Position numbers and translations under genes: made by a program. From the NCBI RefSeq assembly GCF_000399685.1, contig NZ_KB976987.1, positions 1,937,184-2,001,183 on the forward strand: DNA of 64,000 bases, in the 5' to 3' direction. The DNA is from Acinetobacter pittii ANC 4050 (GTDB lineage: Bacteria > Pseudomonadota > Gammaproteobacteria > Pseudomonadales > Moraxellaceae). This document shows positions 1 to 9,547 of this stretch, one piece after another (within the stretch, counting starts at the first letter, position 1; the number at the start of each line of letters is the position of its first letter). The notes under the pieces are model-generated. The model was not told the DNA's origin. It did not search any database and was given only the letters and a program-made list of their open reading frames with translations.

Positions 1-46
1 TGAAATTATGAAAGAAATCGTCGCCCGAGAACTGCTCGGAAAATAA
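1..46 (+). CDS. C-terminal tail of an unidentified protein (partial)
   Basis: An open frame enters from the left edge and reads EIMKEIVARELLGK before a TAA stop at 44-46. Only about 14 residues are visible, amphipathic and charged like the last helix of a soluble enzyme. This is too little to name a family. It runs in the same direction as the porin that follows, whose start is about 80 bases downstream, so the two may be co-transcribed. Confidence 0.45.
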   Translation, partial: EIMKEIVARELLGK

Positions 47-127
47 TTCGATTTAAAACCAAATAAGGCAGACATAACAACCATGCCTTATTTAAAACAA
101 AAAAATGTTATTTCAGGAAGAAATGCT

Positions 128-1378
128 ATGTCGAAATTATGGATGTACTCTACCCTCATGCTCTCTGGTTCAGTGTGGGCTGGCAATTTTATTGACAACA
201 GTTCAGTAGAACTCACCACGCGAAATTTCTATTTTGACCGCGACTACCAAGAGCAATCCGCTTACCCTGCTGCCAAGGACTGGACACAAGGGTTTATTCT
301 TAAAGCCAATTCAGGTTATACCGAAGGGACTGTCGGTTTTGGGCTGGATGTGCTTGCTACGGCAGGTTTTAAACTCGATGCCGATGCAGAGCATGGAGGT
401 ACAGGAAACCTACCCAGAGACACTCGTACTAATGAACCTGCTGACTCTTACGGAGAAATTGGCGTTACAGCAAAAGCCAAAATGAGCCAGACTGAGCTAC
501 GCATTGGTACGCTCATGCCAATGAACCCTGTTTTAGTGGCGTCACCTGCTCGTTTGCTTCCTCAAACCTATCGAGGAATTTCACTGACCAGTAAAGATAT
601 TAAAGATTTTGATTTACAGGCAGCCTATCTCGATAAAGTGAATCATCGTGATTCGACCAACTATGAAAAAATTAAAATTTCAGGGGTAAATGGACGATTT
701 AAAGGTGCCGAAACTGATGGACTCTATTATTTAGGTGGAAACTATCAGTTTAATCCCGCGCTCAAACTCACCGCTTTTTACATGGATGTTGATGATCTTT
801 ATAACCAAACCATGGTCGGTGCATTACACCAACACAAAATTAATGACACCACTAACTTTAGCTCACAATTACGTTACTACCGCAGCCGAGATGACGGACA
901 AGCAAAAGCAGGCTTAGTCGATAATGATCTGTATCATGCGCATTTCGAACTTAAACATCAAAACCATAAATTTATTTTCGGAACTTTTCAGCATCACGGC
1001 GACACCGCTTTTCCGTATTTAACCGGAGGTGAAACTGGGCTTCTCATTGACACGTGGCCAGGTGAGTTTTTAAACCCAAAAGAAAAAGCCTATAGCTTCC
1101 GCTATGAATATGACTTTAAAGATTATGTACCTGGTTTACGTTTCATGACTCGTTACACCACAGGTCACAATATTTATGCACCCAACTTAGGTGGCACCAA
1201 TTTAAAAGAGCGAGAAACAGACTTTGATTTAGGCTATACCGTTCAAAGTGGGTGGTTAAAAAATCTAGGGTTACGCGCGCGCTATGCAATCTATGACAAC
1301 AACATGCTCTCTACAGCAAATATCAAACCTGTAAACGAAACCCGTATCAACATTGACTACACATGGAAATTTAAATAA
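128..1378 (+). CDS. OprD-family outer membrane porin
   Basis: Predicted substrate-selective outer-membrane channel of the OprD/Occ family, which in Acinetobacter and Pseudomonas admits carboxylates, aromatic acids and amino acids. The start at 128 is preferred over an in-frame ATG at 83: it has a GGAAG ribosome site about 8 bases upstream and opens directly onto a signal peptide ending SVWA-G. The mature protein is about 400 residues, as usual for OprD, with alternating beta-strand sequence, the family N-terminal phrase LTTRNFYFDRDY and a C-terminal strand ending YTWKFK. A terminator follows immediately. Its neighbours (secreted DUF3237 protein, thioesterase, tannase-like esterase) suggest a phenolic or carboxylate substrate, but the sequence does not fix it. 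Confidence 0.88.
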   Translation: MSKLWMYSTLMLSGSVWAGNFIDNSSVELTTRNFYFDRDYQEQSAYPAAKDWTQGFILKANSGYTEGTVGFGLDVLATAGFKLDADAEHGGTGNLPRDTRTNEPADSYGEIGVTAKAKMSQTELRIGTLMPMNPVLVASPARLLPQTYRGISLTSKDIKDFDLQAAYLDKVNHRDSTNYEKIKISGVNGRFKGAETDGLYYLGGNYQFNPALKLTAFYMDVDDLYNQTMVGALHQHKINDTTNFSSQLRYYRSRDDGQAKAGLVDNDLYHAHFELKHQNHKFIFGTFQHHGDTAFPYLTGGETGLLIDTWPGEFLNPKEKAYSFRYEYDFKDYVPGLRFMTRYTTGHNIYAPNLGGTNLKERETDFDLGYTVQSGWLKNLGLRARYAIYDNNMLSTANIKPVNETRINIDYTWKFK

Positions 1379-1387
1379 TTCAAAACA

Positions 1388-1419
1388 AGAGGTTCTGTCG
1401 CACATAGAACCTCTTTTTA
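1388..1419 (+). terminator. Rho-independent terminator after the oprD-type porin gene
   Basis: Perfect 9-bp stem AGAGGTTCT/AGAACCTCT (1388-1396 with 1406-1414), a 9-base loop and a T-rich tail. It separates the porin from the downstream DUF3237-thioesterase-esterase genes. Confidence 0.85.
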
Positions 1420-1435
1420 TTTCGGGAAATTCATC

Positions 1436-1972
1436 ATGAAGAAAGTTGTAACACTACTCTGCGGAATGAGTCTGGTTGCCCTGACTCATGCCGAAACTCA
1501 ATATAGCCCACCACCCATTCAGCTTGAGCCTTTAGCAAAATTTAGTGTTGATTTAAATGCGCCTGTTTGGGAATTAGGTACCACTAGTGACGCAGGTAAA
1601 CGCCGAATTATTCCCATTACAGGTGGGATATTCGAGGGCAAATCACTTAAGGGCCGCATTTTAAATAATGGCGCAGATTGGCAAATTGTCGACAGTAAAG
1701 GATTGGCAATTATTGATACGCGATATTTGTTAGAAACCGATGATGGTGCACTCATTTATCTCCAAACAAAAGGTTACCGACATGGCTCGGCCGAAACGCT
1801 AAAACAGCTTGCCCAAGGCAAAGATGTCGACCCGAAAAATTACTATTTCAAAATCACCATGCAGTTTGAAACCAGCTCACCTAAATATGCATGGCTTAAC
1901 CAAACTGTTGCAGTAGGTAGTGCAATGCGTTTGGGCAAAGCGGTTATTTATGATGCCTATACCCTGAAATAA
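1436..1972 (+). CDS. Secreted DUF3237-domain protein
   Basis: A 178-aa protein with a clear Sec signal peptide (MKKVVTLLCGMSLVALTHA, cleavage about residue 20) followed by one DUF3237 domain, a small beta-barrel family of unknown biochemistry often found near aromatic and ester catabolism genes. Family phrases visible are GGIFEGKSLKGRIL near the middle and the Asp-Thr-Arg-Tyr strand after it. The predicted location is periplasmic. It starts after GGGAAATTC spaced normally from the ATG, and is the first gene after the porin terminator. It lies 40 bases before the PaaI-like gene, so it is probably in one operon with the thioesterase and the tannase-like lipoprotein. No catalytic role can be assigned from sequence. 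Confidence 0.85.
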   Translation: MKKVVTLLCGMSLVALTHAETQYSPPPIQLEPLAKFSVDLNAPVWELGTTSDAGKRRIIPITGGIFEGKSLKGRILNNGADWQIVDSKGLAIIDTRYLLETDDGALIYLQTKGYRHGSAETLKQLAQGKDVDPKNYYFKITMQFETSSPKYAWLNQTVAVGSAMRLGKAVIYDAYTLK

Positions 1973-2012
1973 TAATTTTTATAACACTTACAAAAAGGAT
2001 GGACCCTTCACT

Positions 2013-2402
2013 ATGGACCCAAAAATTTTAGAACATTTACCGCCAATTCATCACCATTTGGGTGGACACAATATTCATTGGAATGAAAAAAATACTGAAC
2101 TCACCATCCACTACACAGCGCTAGAAAGCTTTACCAATCCGCGCGGCACCGTTGAAGGCGGCATGATCTGCGCCATGCTTGACGACGTAATGGGACTTTT
2201 TGCATATCTCGCCAATGACCGTAAACCAGCCACCACCATCAACTTAACGATGGATTTTTTAAGACCCTGTGCTGTGGGTGAAGTCATTACAAAATGCCGA
2301 TTCATTAAACAAGGCAAAACGGTACTGAATCTCGAAAGTGAAGCTTGGCAAAACAACAAAATGATTGCACGAAGTACAGCTAATTTTTTGGTTTTAGATT
2401 AA
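2013..2402 (+). CDS. PaaI-family hotdog-fold thioesterase
   Basis: A 129-aa single hotdog domain of the PaaI/YbgC-like acyl-CoA thioesterase family, predicted to hydrolyse acyl- or aroyl-CoA thioesters in the cytosol. The diagnostic helix region contains NPRGTVEGGMICAMLDDVMG (about residues 43-62), where the family has the H/N-G-G-x-x-x-x-x-x-D/E active-site arrangement. The central strand T-I-N-L-T-M-D-F-L-R-P follows. Length is normal. It sits between the DUF3237 gene and the tannase-like gene with gaps of 40 and 33 bases, so co-transcription is likely. A role in clearing CoA esters of the phenolic acids released by the neighbouring esterase is inference only. Confidence 0.85.
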   Translation: MDPKILEHLPPIHHHLGGHNIHWNEKNTELTIHYTALESFTNPRGTVEGGMICAMLDDVMGLFAYLANDRKPATTINLTMDFLRPCAVGEVITKCRFIKQGKTVLNLESEAWQNNKMIARSTANFLVLD

Positions 2403-2435
2403 TTGCAAACATTCATTCAATAAGGATATGAATAA

Positions 2436-4181
2436 ATGAATTACACCAACAGAAAACGTTTTTGGACCCAACCAACCTTATTACTTGCTATTGCAGCAGT
2501 ACTGGTGGGCTGTGGTAATGACAATGACAGTACAACATCATCACCATCCCTCCCCAAGCTTACTCCTGCTGTTAGCGTAAAAATGACAGGAAGCTGTTCA
2601 GACTTACTCGGCTTTCAATACAACAATACCGTCATTAGCTCAGCTACTCTTCAAGAAGCAGGCACTCTGACTGTCGCCAACAAACCGATTGGCGCTCATT
2701 GTTTGGTCAGAGGTTATATGGACCAACGTGTAAGCCCAGTCGATGGACAAACCTACCAAATTGGTTTTGAAATGCGCTTACCTGTTGATTGGAACGGCCG
2801 TTTTCTCTATCAAGGCAATGGTGGAACCGATGGTAATTTAGTCCCTGCAACGGGTCAGGTCGGCAGCGGTGGTCCACTCACCAATGCGCTGCATGATGGT
2901 TTTGCTATCATTTCTTCCGATGCCGGACATAATGCTTCACAAAATCCAATGTTCGGTTTAGACCCTCAAGCCAGAATTAACTACGGCTACGGAGCAATTA
3001 CCAAACTCACGCCTATGGCAAAAAACCTAATTAAAGCCGCATATGGTAAATTGCCAGACCGCTCCTATGCAGGCGGTACATCGAACGGCGGCCGTCATGC
3101 CATGATTGCAGCAACTCGTTTGGGCGACCAATATGATGGAATTTTAGCAAGTACACCGGGTTTTCATTTACCTCGTGCAGCCGCGGCTCAACTCTACACA
3201 GCGCAGCAGCTTCGTCGTGTCGCAACAGATGAAAATGACTTAAGTACTGCTCTTACCCTCTCGGAACGTAAAGTTTTAGCAAAAGCGATTTTAGATCGAT
3301 GCGATGCTTTAGACGGTGTTGCAGATGGCTTGGTTCAAGATGTCGAGGCTTGCCGTACAGCTTTTGATATTCACAAAGATGTACCCGTTTGCTCAAGCAC
3401 AAGAGATGGCACTTGTTTAAGTACCGAACAAATTGATGTATTAGCCAACATTTACCGCGGCCCTGTAAATTCGGCTGGACAAGCGCTCTATGCAACCCAG
3501 CCTTTCGACCCAGGTTTAGTCGGCAGTAACTGGGCAAGCTGGAAATTTGAATCTTCGGTAGGCACAGCGCGTGACCCCGTTGCTGTTGGTATTCTTTTTC
3601 AGGTTCCGCCCGACCCAACTGTGGCTCAAAACGCTAGACAATTTGCCTTTAATTTTAACTTTGATACTGACTATCCAAAACTCTCGGCAACCAATGATGT
3701 GTACACCGAAAGTTCGATGTCTTTCATGATGCCACCCGATGAACTTAATCTAGATAAACTCCGCAATCACGGTGGAAAAATGATTGTGGTACAAGGCACA
3801 GCAGACGGTGTTTTCTCTGTAGATGACACCCAAAATTGGTACGATCAGCTGCTACAACACTATAAAAATGATGCAAAAGGTACAGCGCCTGAATTTGCAC
3901 GTTTCTTTAGAGTTCCGGGCATGAACCATACCCGTGATGGCATTGCGACCGACCAATTTGACGCATTGACTGCTTTAGTCAACTGGGTGGAATATGGCCA
4001 AGCACCTGACAAAATCATTGCAACCGCACGCGGCGCAGGTAATCCAAGTGGTCAAGTGAATACTGAGCTTCCACAAGACTGGGCACCAGACCGCACCCGC
4101 CCACTTTGCCCTTACCCGTTGATTGCCCGTTACAATGGTCAAGGTGATAGCGAAAAAGCTGAAAACTTTAGCTGTAAATAA
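2436..4181 (+). CDS. Tannase/feruloyl esterase family lipoprotein
   Basis: A 581-aa alpha/beta-hydrolase of the tannase/feruloyl esterase family (esters of gallic or hydroxycinnamic acids). The N-terminus is a lipoprotein signal with lipobox LVGC (Cys26) and a Ser/Thr/Asp-rich linker, so the enzyme is probably membrane-anchored and periplasmic or surface exposed. The nucleophile is Ser216 in G-T-S-N-G-G, the acid is probably Asp457 in GTADGVF, and the His is His498 in GMNHT. A calcium-binding-like DGVADGLV occurs at 293-300, where feruloyl esterase lid domains carry their metal site. Cysteines are frequent, consistent with disulfides outside the cytosol. The start has AAGGA about 9 bases upstream. 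Last gene of the unit, followed by a bidirectional terminator. Exact substrate unknown. Confidence 0.88.
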   Translation: MNYTNRKRFWTQPTLLLAIAAVLVGCGNDNDSTTSSPSLPKLTPAVSVKMTGSCSDLLGFQYNNTVISSATLQEAGTLTVANKPIGAHCLVRGYMDQRVSPVDGQTYQIGFEMRLPVDWNGRFLYQGNGGTDGNLVPATGQVGSGGPLTNALHDGFAIISSDAGHNASQNPMFGLDPQARINYGYGAITKLTPMAKNLIKAAYGKLPDRSYAGGTSNGGRHAMIAATRLGDQYDGILASTPGFHLPRAAAAQLYTAQQLRRVATDENDLSTALTLSERKVLAKAILDRCDALDGVADGLVQDVEACRTAFDIHKDVPVCSSTRDGTCLSTEQIDVLANIYRGPVNSAGQALYATQPFDPGLVGSNWASWKFESSVGTARDPVAVGILFQVPPDPTVAQNARQFAFNFNFDTDYPKLSATNDVYTESSMSFMMPPDELNLDKLRNHGGKMIVVQGTADGVFSVDDTQNWYDQLLQHYKNDAKGTAPEFARFFRVPGMNHTRDGIATDQFDALTALVNWVEYGQAPDKIIATARGAGNPSGQVNTELPQDWAPDRTRPLCPYPLIARYNGQGDSEKAENFSCK

Positions 4182-4197
4182 CACCCTATAAAATTAA

Positions 4198-4225
4198 AAG
4201 AGAGCTTAAATAAGCTCTCTTTTTT
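4198..4225. terminator. Bidirectional terminator between the esterase and the FCD regulator
   Basis: Stem GAGAGCTTA/TAAGCTCTC (4200-4208 with 4211-4219), extended by AA/TT, with a T-run on the plus side and an A-run on the other. It can stop both converging transcripts. Confidence 0.85.
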
Positions 4226-4240
4226 ATCTTAGCTCAAGTT

Positions 4241-4954
4241 TTACTGCTTAAACTTTTTAATACTTTTAGATAGATGAGCTCGCATCATTTGTCGAGCCAA
4301 CAAACCATCCTGATCGACAATTGCGTTATAAATATTGACATGATCATGGTGAACCGCTTTTAAATATTCTTCACGGTTTTCGGGACTTTGCTCAATCGAT
4401 TTTAAGCGTGCACGCGGAATAATTTTTTCACCCAGATACTTTAAAAAATCAACGAAATATTGATTTTCAGAAGCTTCAGCAATCGCAATATGGAAATCAT
4501 AATCAGCTTTTACTGTGCCATCATTTGCATCTGATGAAATATGACGTTCAAAATCTTCAAGTGCAGCTTTCATTTTATCGATGTGGATTTGCTTACGGCG
4601 CTCAGATGCTAAAAAAACAGCTTCAGACTCAAGACTAATCCGAAGCTCAAGTAAAGAAACAATATCGTTAATGGTTTCTAAACTGGCATTAGACAGCAAA
4701 AAATTCTGTTCAATCGTCTGCTCTTTTACAAAAGTACCAATCCCGTGACGAGTTTCGACAAACCCTAAAGAACGCAATTCAGTGATAGCTTCACGAATAA
4801 CAGAACGGCTTACTTCAAAAGTTTCAATTAATTCAAGTTCAGTCGGAATTTTCTCTCCGACTTGGAAGTCTCCAGACTGAATTTTTTCGATCAGTTGTTC
4901 TACAATAATCTGGCTTAGTTTTTTTGTTGATCTAGGTTTAATTGCGCTAGACAT
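4241..4954 (-). CDS. GntR-family regulator, FCD/FadR subfamily (probable glucarate-pathway regulator)
   Basis: A 237-aa regulator with an N-terminal winged helix (about 10-75, phrase VGEKIPTELELIETFEVSRSV, recognition helix SRSVIREAITEL) and a C-terminal all-helical FCD effector domain (about 85-230). The FCD metal/ligand residues appear as D-x-x-FH (YDFHIAIAEASEN) and two later His (HHDHVN, RAHLSK). FCD proteins usually repress sugar-acid genes and release DNA on binding the acid. It lies directly downstream of, and on the same strand as, the glucarate genes, so it is the obvious candidate to act at the palindromes in the gudD-gudP intergenic region. Whether it is a repressor is inferred from family behaviour. 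Confidence 0.88.
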   Translation of the reverse strand: MSSAIKPRSTKKLSQIIVEQLIEKIQSGDFQVGEKIPTELELIETFEVSRSVIREAITELRSLGFVETRHGIGTFVKEQTIEQNFLLSNASLETINDIVSLLELRISLESEAVFLASERRKQIHIDKMKAALEDFERHISSDANDGTVKADYDFHIAIAEASENQYFVDFLKYLGEKIIPRARLKSIEQSPENREEYLKAVHHDHVNIYNAIVDQDGLLARQMMRAHLSKSIKKFKQ

Positions 4955-5195
4955 AATCTGAAGAACTCATGAAATGTTGAAAAAATTAGAAAATTCATTT
5001 TACTATAAACTTAGACGATAGTCATATTCGGTTTTTATACCTCTAAGTTATTAAAATCAAAATATTTTATCCCCCTTATCAAACCCTCACACATATTTAA
5101 AAAGTAAGCAACTTATGCTTCTGTTGATATTTAATAATGCGTTGAATAAGTTAAAAAATATGCAGCCCAATAGCGTTGATTGAACTGCACAACTT

Positions 5196-6782
5196 TTAAA
5201 TTTGAGCCTGACTTAACTGTCCATTAACCAGACGAGTAATCTGTAGTGGATTACTATCTTTTAATGCATCGGGTAATAAAACTTGTGGTGTATTTTGGAA
5301 ACATACCGGACGCAAGAAACGCTCAATTGCTCCCGTACCTACCGAAGTTCCGCGTGCATCACTTGTTGCAGGGAAAGGACCACCATGTACCATGGCATCA
5401 GACACTTCAACTCCTGTCGGGAAACCGTTAAACAATACACGGCCAGCTTTGCCGGTTAGCAAATGAAGAAGCTCGCCTGCTTCGGACAGCTCATTTTCAT
5501 CACCAATAATGGTTGCCGTAAGCTGTCCACCTAAAGCCTCAATCCCTTTTAATAAAGTCGCTTCATCCTCTACGCCAATCACAATCGACATTGGTCCGAA
5601 AACTTCATGTTGTAGTTTTGGGTTGCCTGACAGTAAAACAGATTGGTCCGCTTTAAATAGATGTGCTTTTGCTTGAGAAACTAGCTCGGTCTCTTGACCT
5701 GTCGCAATAACTTCAAAACCAGCTTCACTGTTTAGAGCATCAATACCTTGACGGTAGCTTTTTAAAGTTCCTTCATTCAGCATGACCTGAGGCACAGCTT
5801 TTTGCGTGCTTTCAGCTAAAGCTGCTACGAAACTGTCAAATTCAGGTCCTTGTACGCCTAAAATTAACCCGGGTTTTGTACAGAACTGACCACATCCCAT
5901 ATTAAATGAGGCAACGGTATCCTGAGCGATTTGTTCACCACGAGAACTCAACGCTTGAGATAAAACCACTACAGGGTTTACACTCGACATTTCAGCAAAG
6001 AATGGAATTGGCTGAGGACGACTCTGCGCAAGGTTATAAAGCGCCATTCCACCCTCAAGAGAACCTGTAAATCCAGCTGCTTGAATCAGTGGATGTTCTA
6101 CCAAGTTTGCGCCAATACGGCCGCCAAAAATCATATTGAATGTGCCTTTAGGCATGCCACAAACTTCAATTGCTTTTTCAATGGCTTCTGCAACAAGTTC
6201 GGCAGTTGCCATATGGCCAGAGTGTGCTTTAAAAACAACCGGACACCCTGCTGCTAAAGCAGCTACGGTATCACCGCCCGCAGTTGAAAATGCAAGTGGG
6301 AAATTACTCGCGCCAAATACTGCAACCGGTCCTACTCCAACTTTATATTGACGCAAATCAACACGTGGCAAAGGCTTACGTTCTGGCAATGCCACATCAA
6401 TACGAGCACCGTAAAAATCGCCACGACGTAAAAGTTCAGCAAACAATCGAAGCTGACCAGTAACACGGCCTGTCTCTCCTTGAAGACGAGCAAGTGGCAA
6501 GCCTGTTTCAAGTGAAGCGACTTCTTGCAAGTTCGCACCTAATGCTTCAATTTGGCGAGCAATTTCTTCAAGAAAAGAGGCACGTTGCTCTTGAGAAGTT
6601 TGGCTATAAACTAAAAAAGCCTTATGAGCAGCTTGAGCAGCTTGATCTACTTCTTCAAGAGTCGCCTGACTAAATACATAACCTGTTGGCTGATAGTCTT
6701 TTGCAGCTACACTTTTTAGGGCTGGCGCATTTGCAGCAACGCGTTGACCATTAATAAACTGCCGACCGTTATTTTTACTCAT
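5196..6782 (-). CDS. 2,5-dioxopentanoate (2-oxoglutarate semialdehyde) dehydrogenase, NADP+-type
   Basis: A 528-aa cytosolic aldehyde dehydrogenase converting 2-oxoglutarate semialdehyde to 2-oxoglutarate, the last step of non-phosphorolytic D-glucarate/D-galactarate breakdown. Visible are the oxyanion Asn160 (GASNFP), general-base Glu264 (FAEMSSVNP) and nucleophile Cys301 (GCGQFCTKPG); the phrase AEMSSVNP is typical of the NADP-dependent ketoglutarate-semialdehyde group. GGAGC precedes the ATG. It lies 30 bases after kdgD, whose product is its substrate, so they form one transcription unit on the minus strand. The specific assignment rests mainly on this context; the ALDH fold and residues are certain. 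Confidence 0.92.
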   Translation of the reverse strand: MSKNNGRQFINGQRVAANAPALKSVAAKDYQPTGYVFSQATLEEVDQAAQAAHKAFLVYSQTSQEQRASFLEEIARQIEALGANLQEVASLETGLPLARLQGETGRVTGQLRLFAELLRRGDFYGARIDVALPERKPLPRVDLRQYKVGVGPVAVFGASNFPLAFSTAGGDTVAALAAGCPVVFKAHSGHMATAELVAEAIEKAIEVCGMPKGTFNMIFGGRIGANLVEHPLIQAAGFTGSLEGGMALYNLAQSRPQPIPFFAEMSSVNPVVVLSQALSSRGEQIAQDTVASFNMGCGQFCTKPGLILGVQGPEFDSFVAALAESTQKAVPQVMLNEGTLKSYRQGIDALNSEAGFEVIATGQETELVSQAKAHLFKADQSVLLSGNPKLQHEVFGPMSIVIGVEDEATLLKGIEALGGQLTATIIGDENELSEAGELLHLLTGKAGRVLFNGFPTGVEVSDAMVHGGPFPATSDARGTSVGTGAIERFLRPVCFQNTPQVLLPDALKDSNPLQITRLVNGQLSQAQI

Positions 6783-6812
6783 TTTAAAGCTCCAATACCT
6801 AAACAGTTAAAA

Positions 6813-7724
6813 TTATTGCGGACCAAGTGTCGCAATGAGGGCAGCCAAATCTTCATAGTCTGCTTGGGTTAAATCACTTAATGGTGGACGTACTGGACCT
6901 GCGTCGTGCCCAACAATTTTGGCACCTGCTTTAATCATGCTTACCGCATAACCAGATTTACGGTCGCGAATTTTAATTAGTGGCAAGAAGAAATCTTTAA
7001 TCAAACGATTGGTTGTTTCAAAGTCATCACTGCGAAGCGCGTTATAAAACTCCATTGCAGTCTTTGGAATAAAGTTAAATACAGCTGATGAGTAAACTGG
7101 GCAACCTAAGGCTTTATATGGCGCTGCAAAAACTTCTGCTGTTGGTAAACCACCTAAATACGACAAACGATCACCCATAGTCTGAGTCACTGCCGTCATC
7201 ATATCGATTTGACCAGAGCTGTCTTTAAAGCCGATTAAGTTCGGGCACATCTCGGCTAACTTTTGGATTGAATCGAGATTTAATCTTGAAACGCTACGGT
7301 TATAAAAAATTACGCCAAAATCTACTGAGTTACAGACTTGCTTAACGTGTTCGATCAAACCTTCTTGGCTTGCTTCAGTTAAGTAATGCGGCATTAACAA
7401 AATACCGTGTGCACCTAAACGCTCTGCTTCTTTTGCCTGTTCAATCGCCTGACGTGTCGGACCACCTGCCCCAGCAATAATCGGTACACTACCTTTACAA
7501 GTATCGACCGCAGTTTTAATCACATCAGAGTATTCATTTCCAGTTAACGAGAAAAACTCGCCTGTACCACCCGCAGCAAATAATGCGCTTGCACCATAAG
7601 GCGCTAGCCATTCAAGACGTTTTGCATAAGAAGATTTATTAAAGTCCCCATTTTGGTCAAAATCAGTAACCGGAAAAGAAAGAAGGCCATCAGAAACAAT
7701 GTTTTTTAACTCAAGAGCATCCAT
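6813..7724 (-). CDS. kdgD: 5-dehydro-4-deoxyglucarate dehydratase
   Basis: A class I aldolase-fold (DHDPS/NAL superfamily) enzyme that dehydrates and decarboxylates 5-dehydro-4-deoxyglucarate to 2-oxoglutarate semialdehyde, CO2 and water. The Schiff-base lysine is Lys167 in IGFKDSSG, the catalytic Tyr is in IFYNRS (about 141), and the GTGEFFSL loop is at about 53-60. The open frame extends to 7760, but the start at 7724 ([19 protein letters not shown]) is chosen because family members begin with this phrase and it gives the usual 303 aa. It is transcribed with the aldehyde dehydrogenase downstream. Its promoter should lie in the 266-base gap to gudD, because a terminator there ends the gudD transcript. 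Confidence 0.93.
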   Translation of the reverse strand: MDALELKNIVSDGLLSFPVTDFDQNGDFNKSSYAKRLEWLAPYGASALFAAGGTGEFFSLTGNEYSDVIKTAVDTCKGSVPIIAGAGGPTRQAIEQAKEAERLGAHGILLMPHYLTEASQEGLIEHVKQVCNSVDFGVIFYNRSVSRLNLDSIQKLAEMCPNLIGFKDSSGQIDMMTAVTQTMGDRLSYLGGLPTAEVFAAPYKALGCPVYSSAVFNFIPKTAMEFYNALRSDDFETTNRLIKDFFLPLIKIRDRKSGYAVSMIKAGAKIVGHDAGPVRPPLSDLTQADYEDLAALIATLGPQ

Positions 7725-7913
7725 TAGAAAATATCCATACATGTTTATGTTGTCAGACATCTTACATCATAAATTTTATTTTAATCAATATATTTTTCCT
7801 CTGAAAAATTAAATTTTTTAAAAAGATAAAAGTTCATTACCTAAAATGATTTAAACTATTGTTTTATAAAGTATAGTTAAAAATTCTTAATATTAGGGCT
7901 AATCGTTAAACAT

Positions 7914-7940
7914 AAAAAAAGCTGCCCATATGGACAGCAA
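7914..7940 (-). terminator. Terminator of the gudD transcript
   Basis: On the minus strand GCTGTCC-ATA-TGGGCAGC (one G-T pair) is followed by seven T. It lies about 50 bases after the gudD stop, so kdgD and the ALDH are probably transcribed from their own promoter between 7725 and 7910. Confidence 0.8.
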
Positions 7941-7990
7941 AGCATTAAGAAAACTCAAAAAGCGAATTTTTCAAAAATATCGGTAAAATA

Positions 7991-9325
7991 TTAACGAACC
8001 AAACACGGCTTTTTATTATTAAACGACCAATTTGGTATTAAAAATTGCATCGCATCGGCATCATTACGAGCCCCTAAACCTTTTAATTTATACAGTTCAT
8101 GGGCTTGATTAATTCGATCCCAGTCCAGCTCAACCCCAAGTCCCGGTGCTGTTGGCACCTGAATTTTACCGTCTTTAATTTCAAGCGGCGCTTTAGTCAG
8201 TTGATCTGTCCCTTCTTGCCAAATCCAGTGCGTATCAATTGCCGTAACCTTACCTACCGCGGCGGCGGCAACATGGGTAAACATCGCAAGTGAAATATCA
8301 AAGTGATTATTAGAATGCGAACCCCACGTTAAGTTATACATATTGCAGAGTTGTGAAACTCGAACCGAGCCTTCCAATGTCCAAAAATGTGGATCAGCCA
8401 AAGGAATATCAACAGCTTGCAATTGAATACTATGCGACATTTCTCGCCAGTCCGTAGCAATCATATTGGTCGCAGTGGGTAAGCCTGTTGCACGTTTAAA
8501 CTCGGCCATAATTTCACGGCTTGAATAACCTTGTTCTGCACCGCATGGGTCTTCTGCATAGGCCAACACCCCTTTAAGATGTTTACCTAAAGCAATGGCT
8601 TCATCTAAAAACCATGCACCGTTTGGATCAAGCGTCACACGCGCTTCTGGAAAACGGCGCGCGATTGCTGTAACAGCTTCAGCTTCTTGTTCACCCTGTA
8701 ACACGCCACCTTTTAGCTTAAAGTCTTTAAAACCATAACGGTCATAAGATGCTTCTGCTAAACGCTGCACTGCCTCAGGTGTTAACGCTTTTTCATGACG
8801 AACTTTATACCAATCATGGTGATGCTGAGGTGTTGTTACATAGTCTAATGAAGTCTGTTTTCGGTCACCGATAAAGAACAAATATCCTAAAACTTCAACT
8901 TCACTACGTTGCTGACCTTCACCAAGCAAACTTGCGACATTCACATTCAAATGCTTACCAAGCAAATCAAGTAATGCTGACTCATAAGCTGTTACAACAT
9001 GAATTGTGGTACGTAAATCAAAGGTTTGATTGCCTCGGCCACCACTGTCACGATCAGCAAAAGTTTGCTGAATTTTTTTAAGTAGATTTTTATATTCACC
9101 AATCGGCTGCCCTTCTACCAAGGCTTTAGCATCATTTAATGTCGCTAAAATTTTTTCTCCACCCGGAATTTCACCTACACCAATATTTCCAGAATTATCT
9201 TCGATAATGAGTATGTTACGAGTGAAATAAGGTCCATGGGCACCACTTAAATTGAGCAGCATACTGTCATGTCCAGCAACAGGAATTGCTCGAATTGATT
9301 TAACGATAGGTGTAGAGGTCGCCAT
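7991..9325 (-). CDS. gudD: Glucarate dehydratase
   Basis: A 444-aa enolase-superfamily enzyme (mandelate racemase group) converting D-glucarate, and usually L-idarate, to 5-dehydro-4-deoxyglucarate with Mg2+. The K-x-K base pair is Lys203/Lys205 in DFKLKGG, metal ligands include Asp233 (TLDPNG) and Glu258 (AEDPCG), and the second base is His337 in GSHSNNH. The N-terminus [17 protein letters not shown] is nearly that of E. coli GudD. The start at 9325 replaces an upstream in-frame ATG at 9343 because AAGGAG sits 8 bases before it and [10 protein letters not shown] aligns with the E. coli start. Divergent from the MFS permease gene, sharing an operator-rich intergenic region. Confidence 0.95.
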   Translation of the reverse strand: MATSTPIVKSIRAIPVAGHDSMLLNLSGAHGPYFTRNILIIEDNSGNIGVGEIPGGEKILATLNDAKALVEGQPIGEYKNLLKKIQQTFADRDSGGRGNQTFDLRTTIHVVTAYESALLDLLGKHLNVNVASLLGEGQQRSEVEVLGYLFFIGDRKQTSLDYVTTPQHHHDWYKVRHEKALTPEAVQRLAEASYDRYGFKDFKLKGGVLQGEQEAEAVTAIARRFPEARVTLDPNGAWFLDEAIALGKHLKGVLAYAEDPCGAEQGYSSREIMAEFKRATGLPTATNMIATDWREMSHSIQLQAVDIPLADPHFWTLEGSVRVSQLCNMYNLTWGSHSNNHFDISLAMFTHVAAAAVGKVTAIDTHWIWQEGTDQLTKAPLEIKDGKIQVPTAPGLGVELDWDRINQAHELYKLKGLGARNDADAMQFLIPNWSFNNKKPCLVR

Positions 9326-9384
9326 TAAAATACTCCTTGGCATTCTGATACTATTTTTTCATTACCAAAACTTATAAGACATCA

Positions 9385-9395
9385 GACAACTTGTC
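9385..9395. promoter_or_regulatory. Candidate FCD-regulator operator 1 (GACAA-C-TTGTC)
   Basis: A perfect 5-bp inverted repeat about a single base, 60 bases upstream of gudD. The TTGT/ACAA half-sites resemble those of FadR/FCD regulators. Binding is inferred. Confidence 0.4.
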
Positions 9396-9456
9396 AATAT
9401 AAAGCCATATAAAAATTATTTTTCGACCCTACTTGCCAAAATAATATTTTTAATCA

Positions 9457-9468
9457 TATGATGTCATA
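9457..9468. promoter_or_regulatory. Candidate FCD-regulator operator 2 (TATGA-TG-TCATA)
   Basis: Inverted repeat with 5-bp arms in the middle of the gudD-gudP divergent region. Its core resembles the sites of FadR-like proteins (TGACG/TCATA half-sites). Binding is inferred. Confidence 0.4.
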
Positions 9469-9547
9469 CATCTAAAGACGCGGTTTTAGAACTAGGACTA
9501 TAGAGTAGATACAAAATTCCGTTTTCTCATCTATTCTATCGATGAAT

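Noticed and set aside
83..127. Upstream in-frame ATG extending the porin by 15 residues
   Set aside because: The extension MPYLKQKNVISGRNA is not signal-like, and the ATG at 128 has a better ribosome site and opens directly on the signal peptide.
3031..3618. Minus-strand frames inside the tannase-like gene
   Set aside because: They are shadows of the plus-strand gene, have no ribosome site or recognisable domain, and Cys/His/Arg-rich antisense composition.
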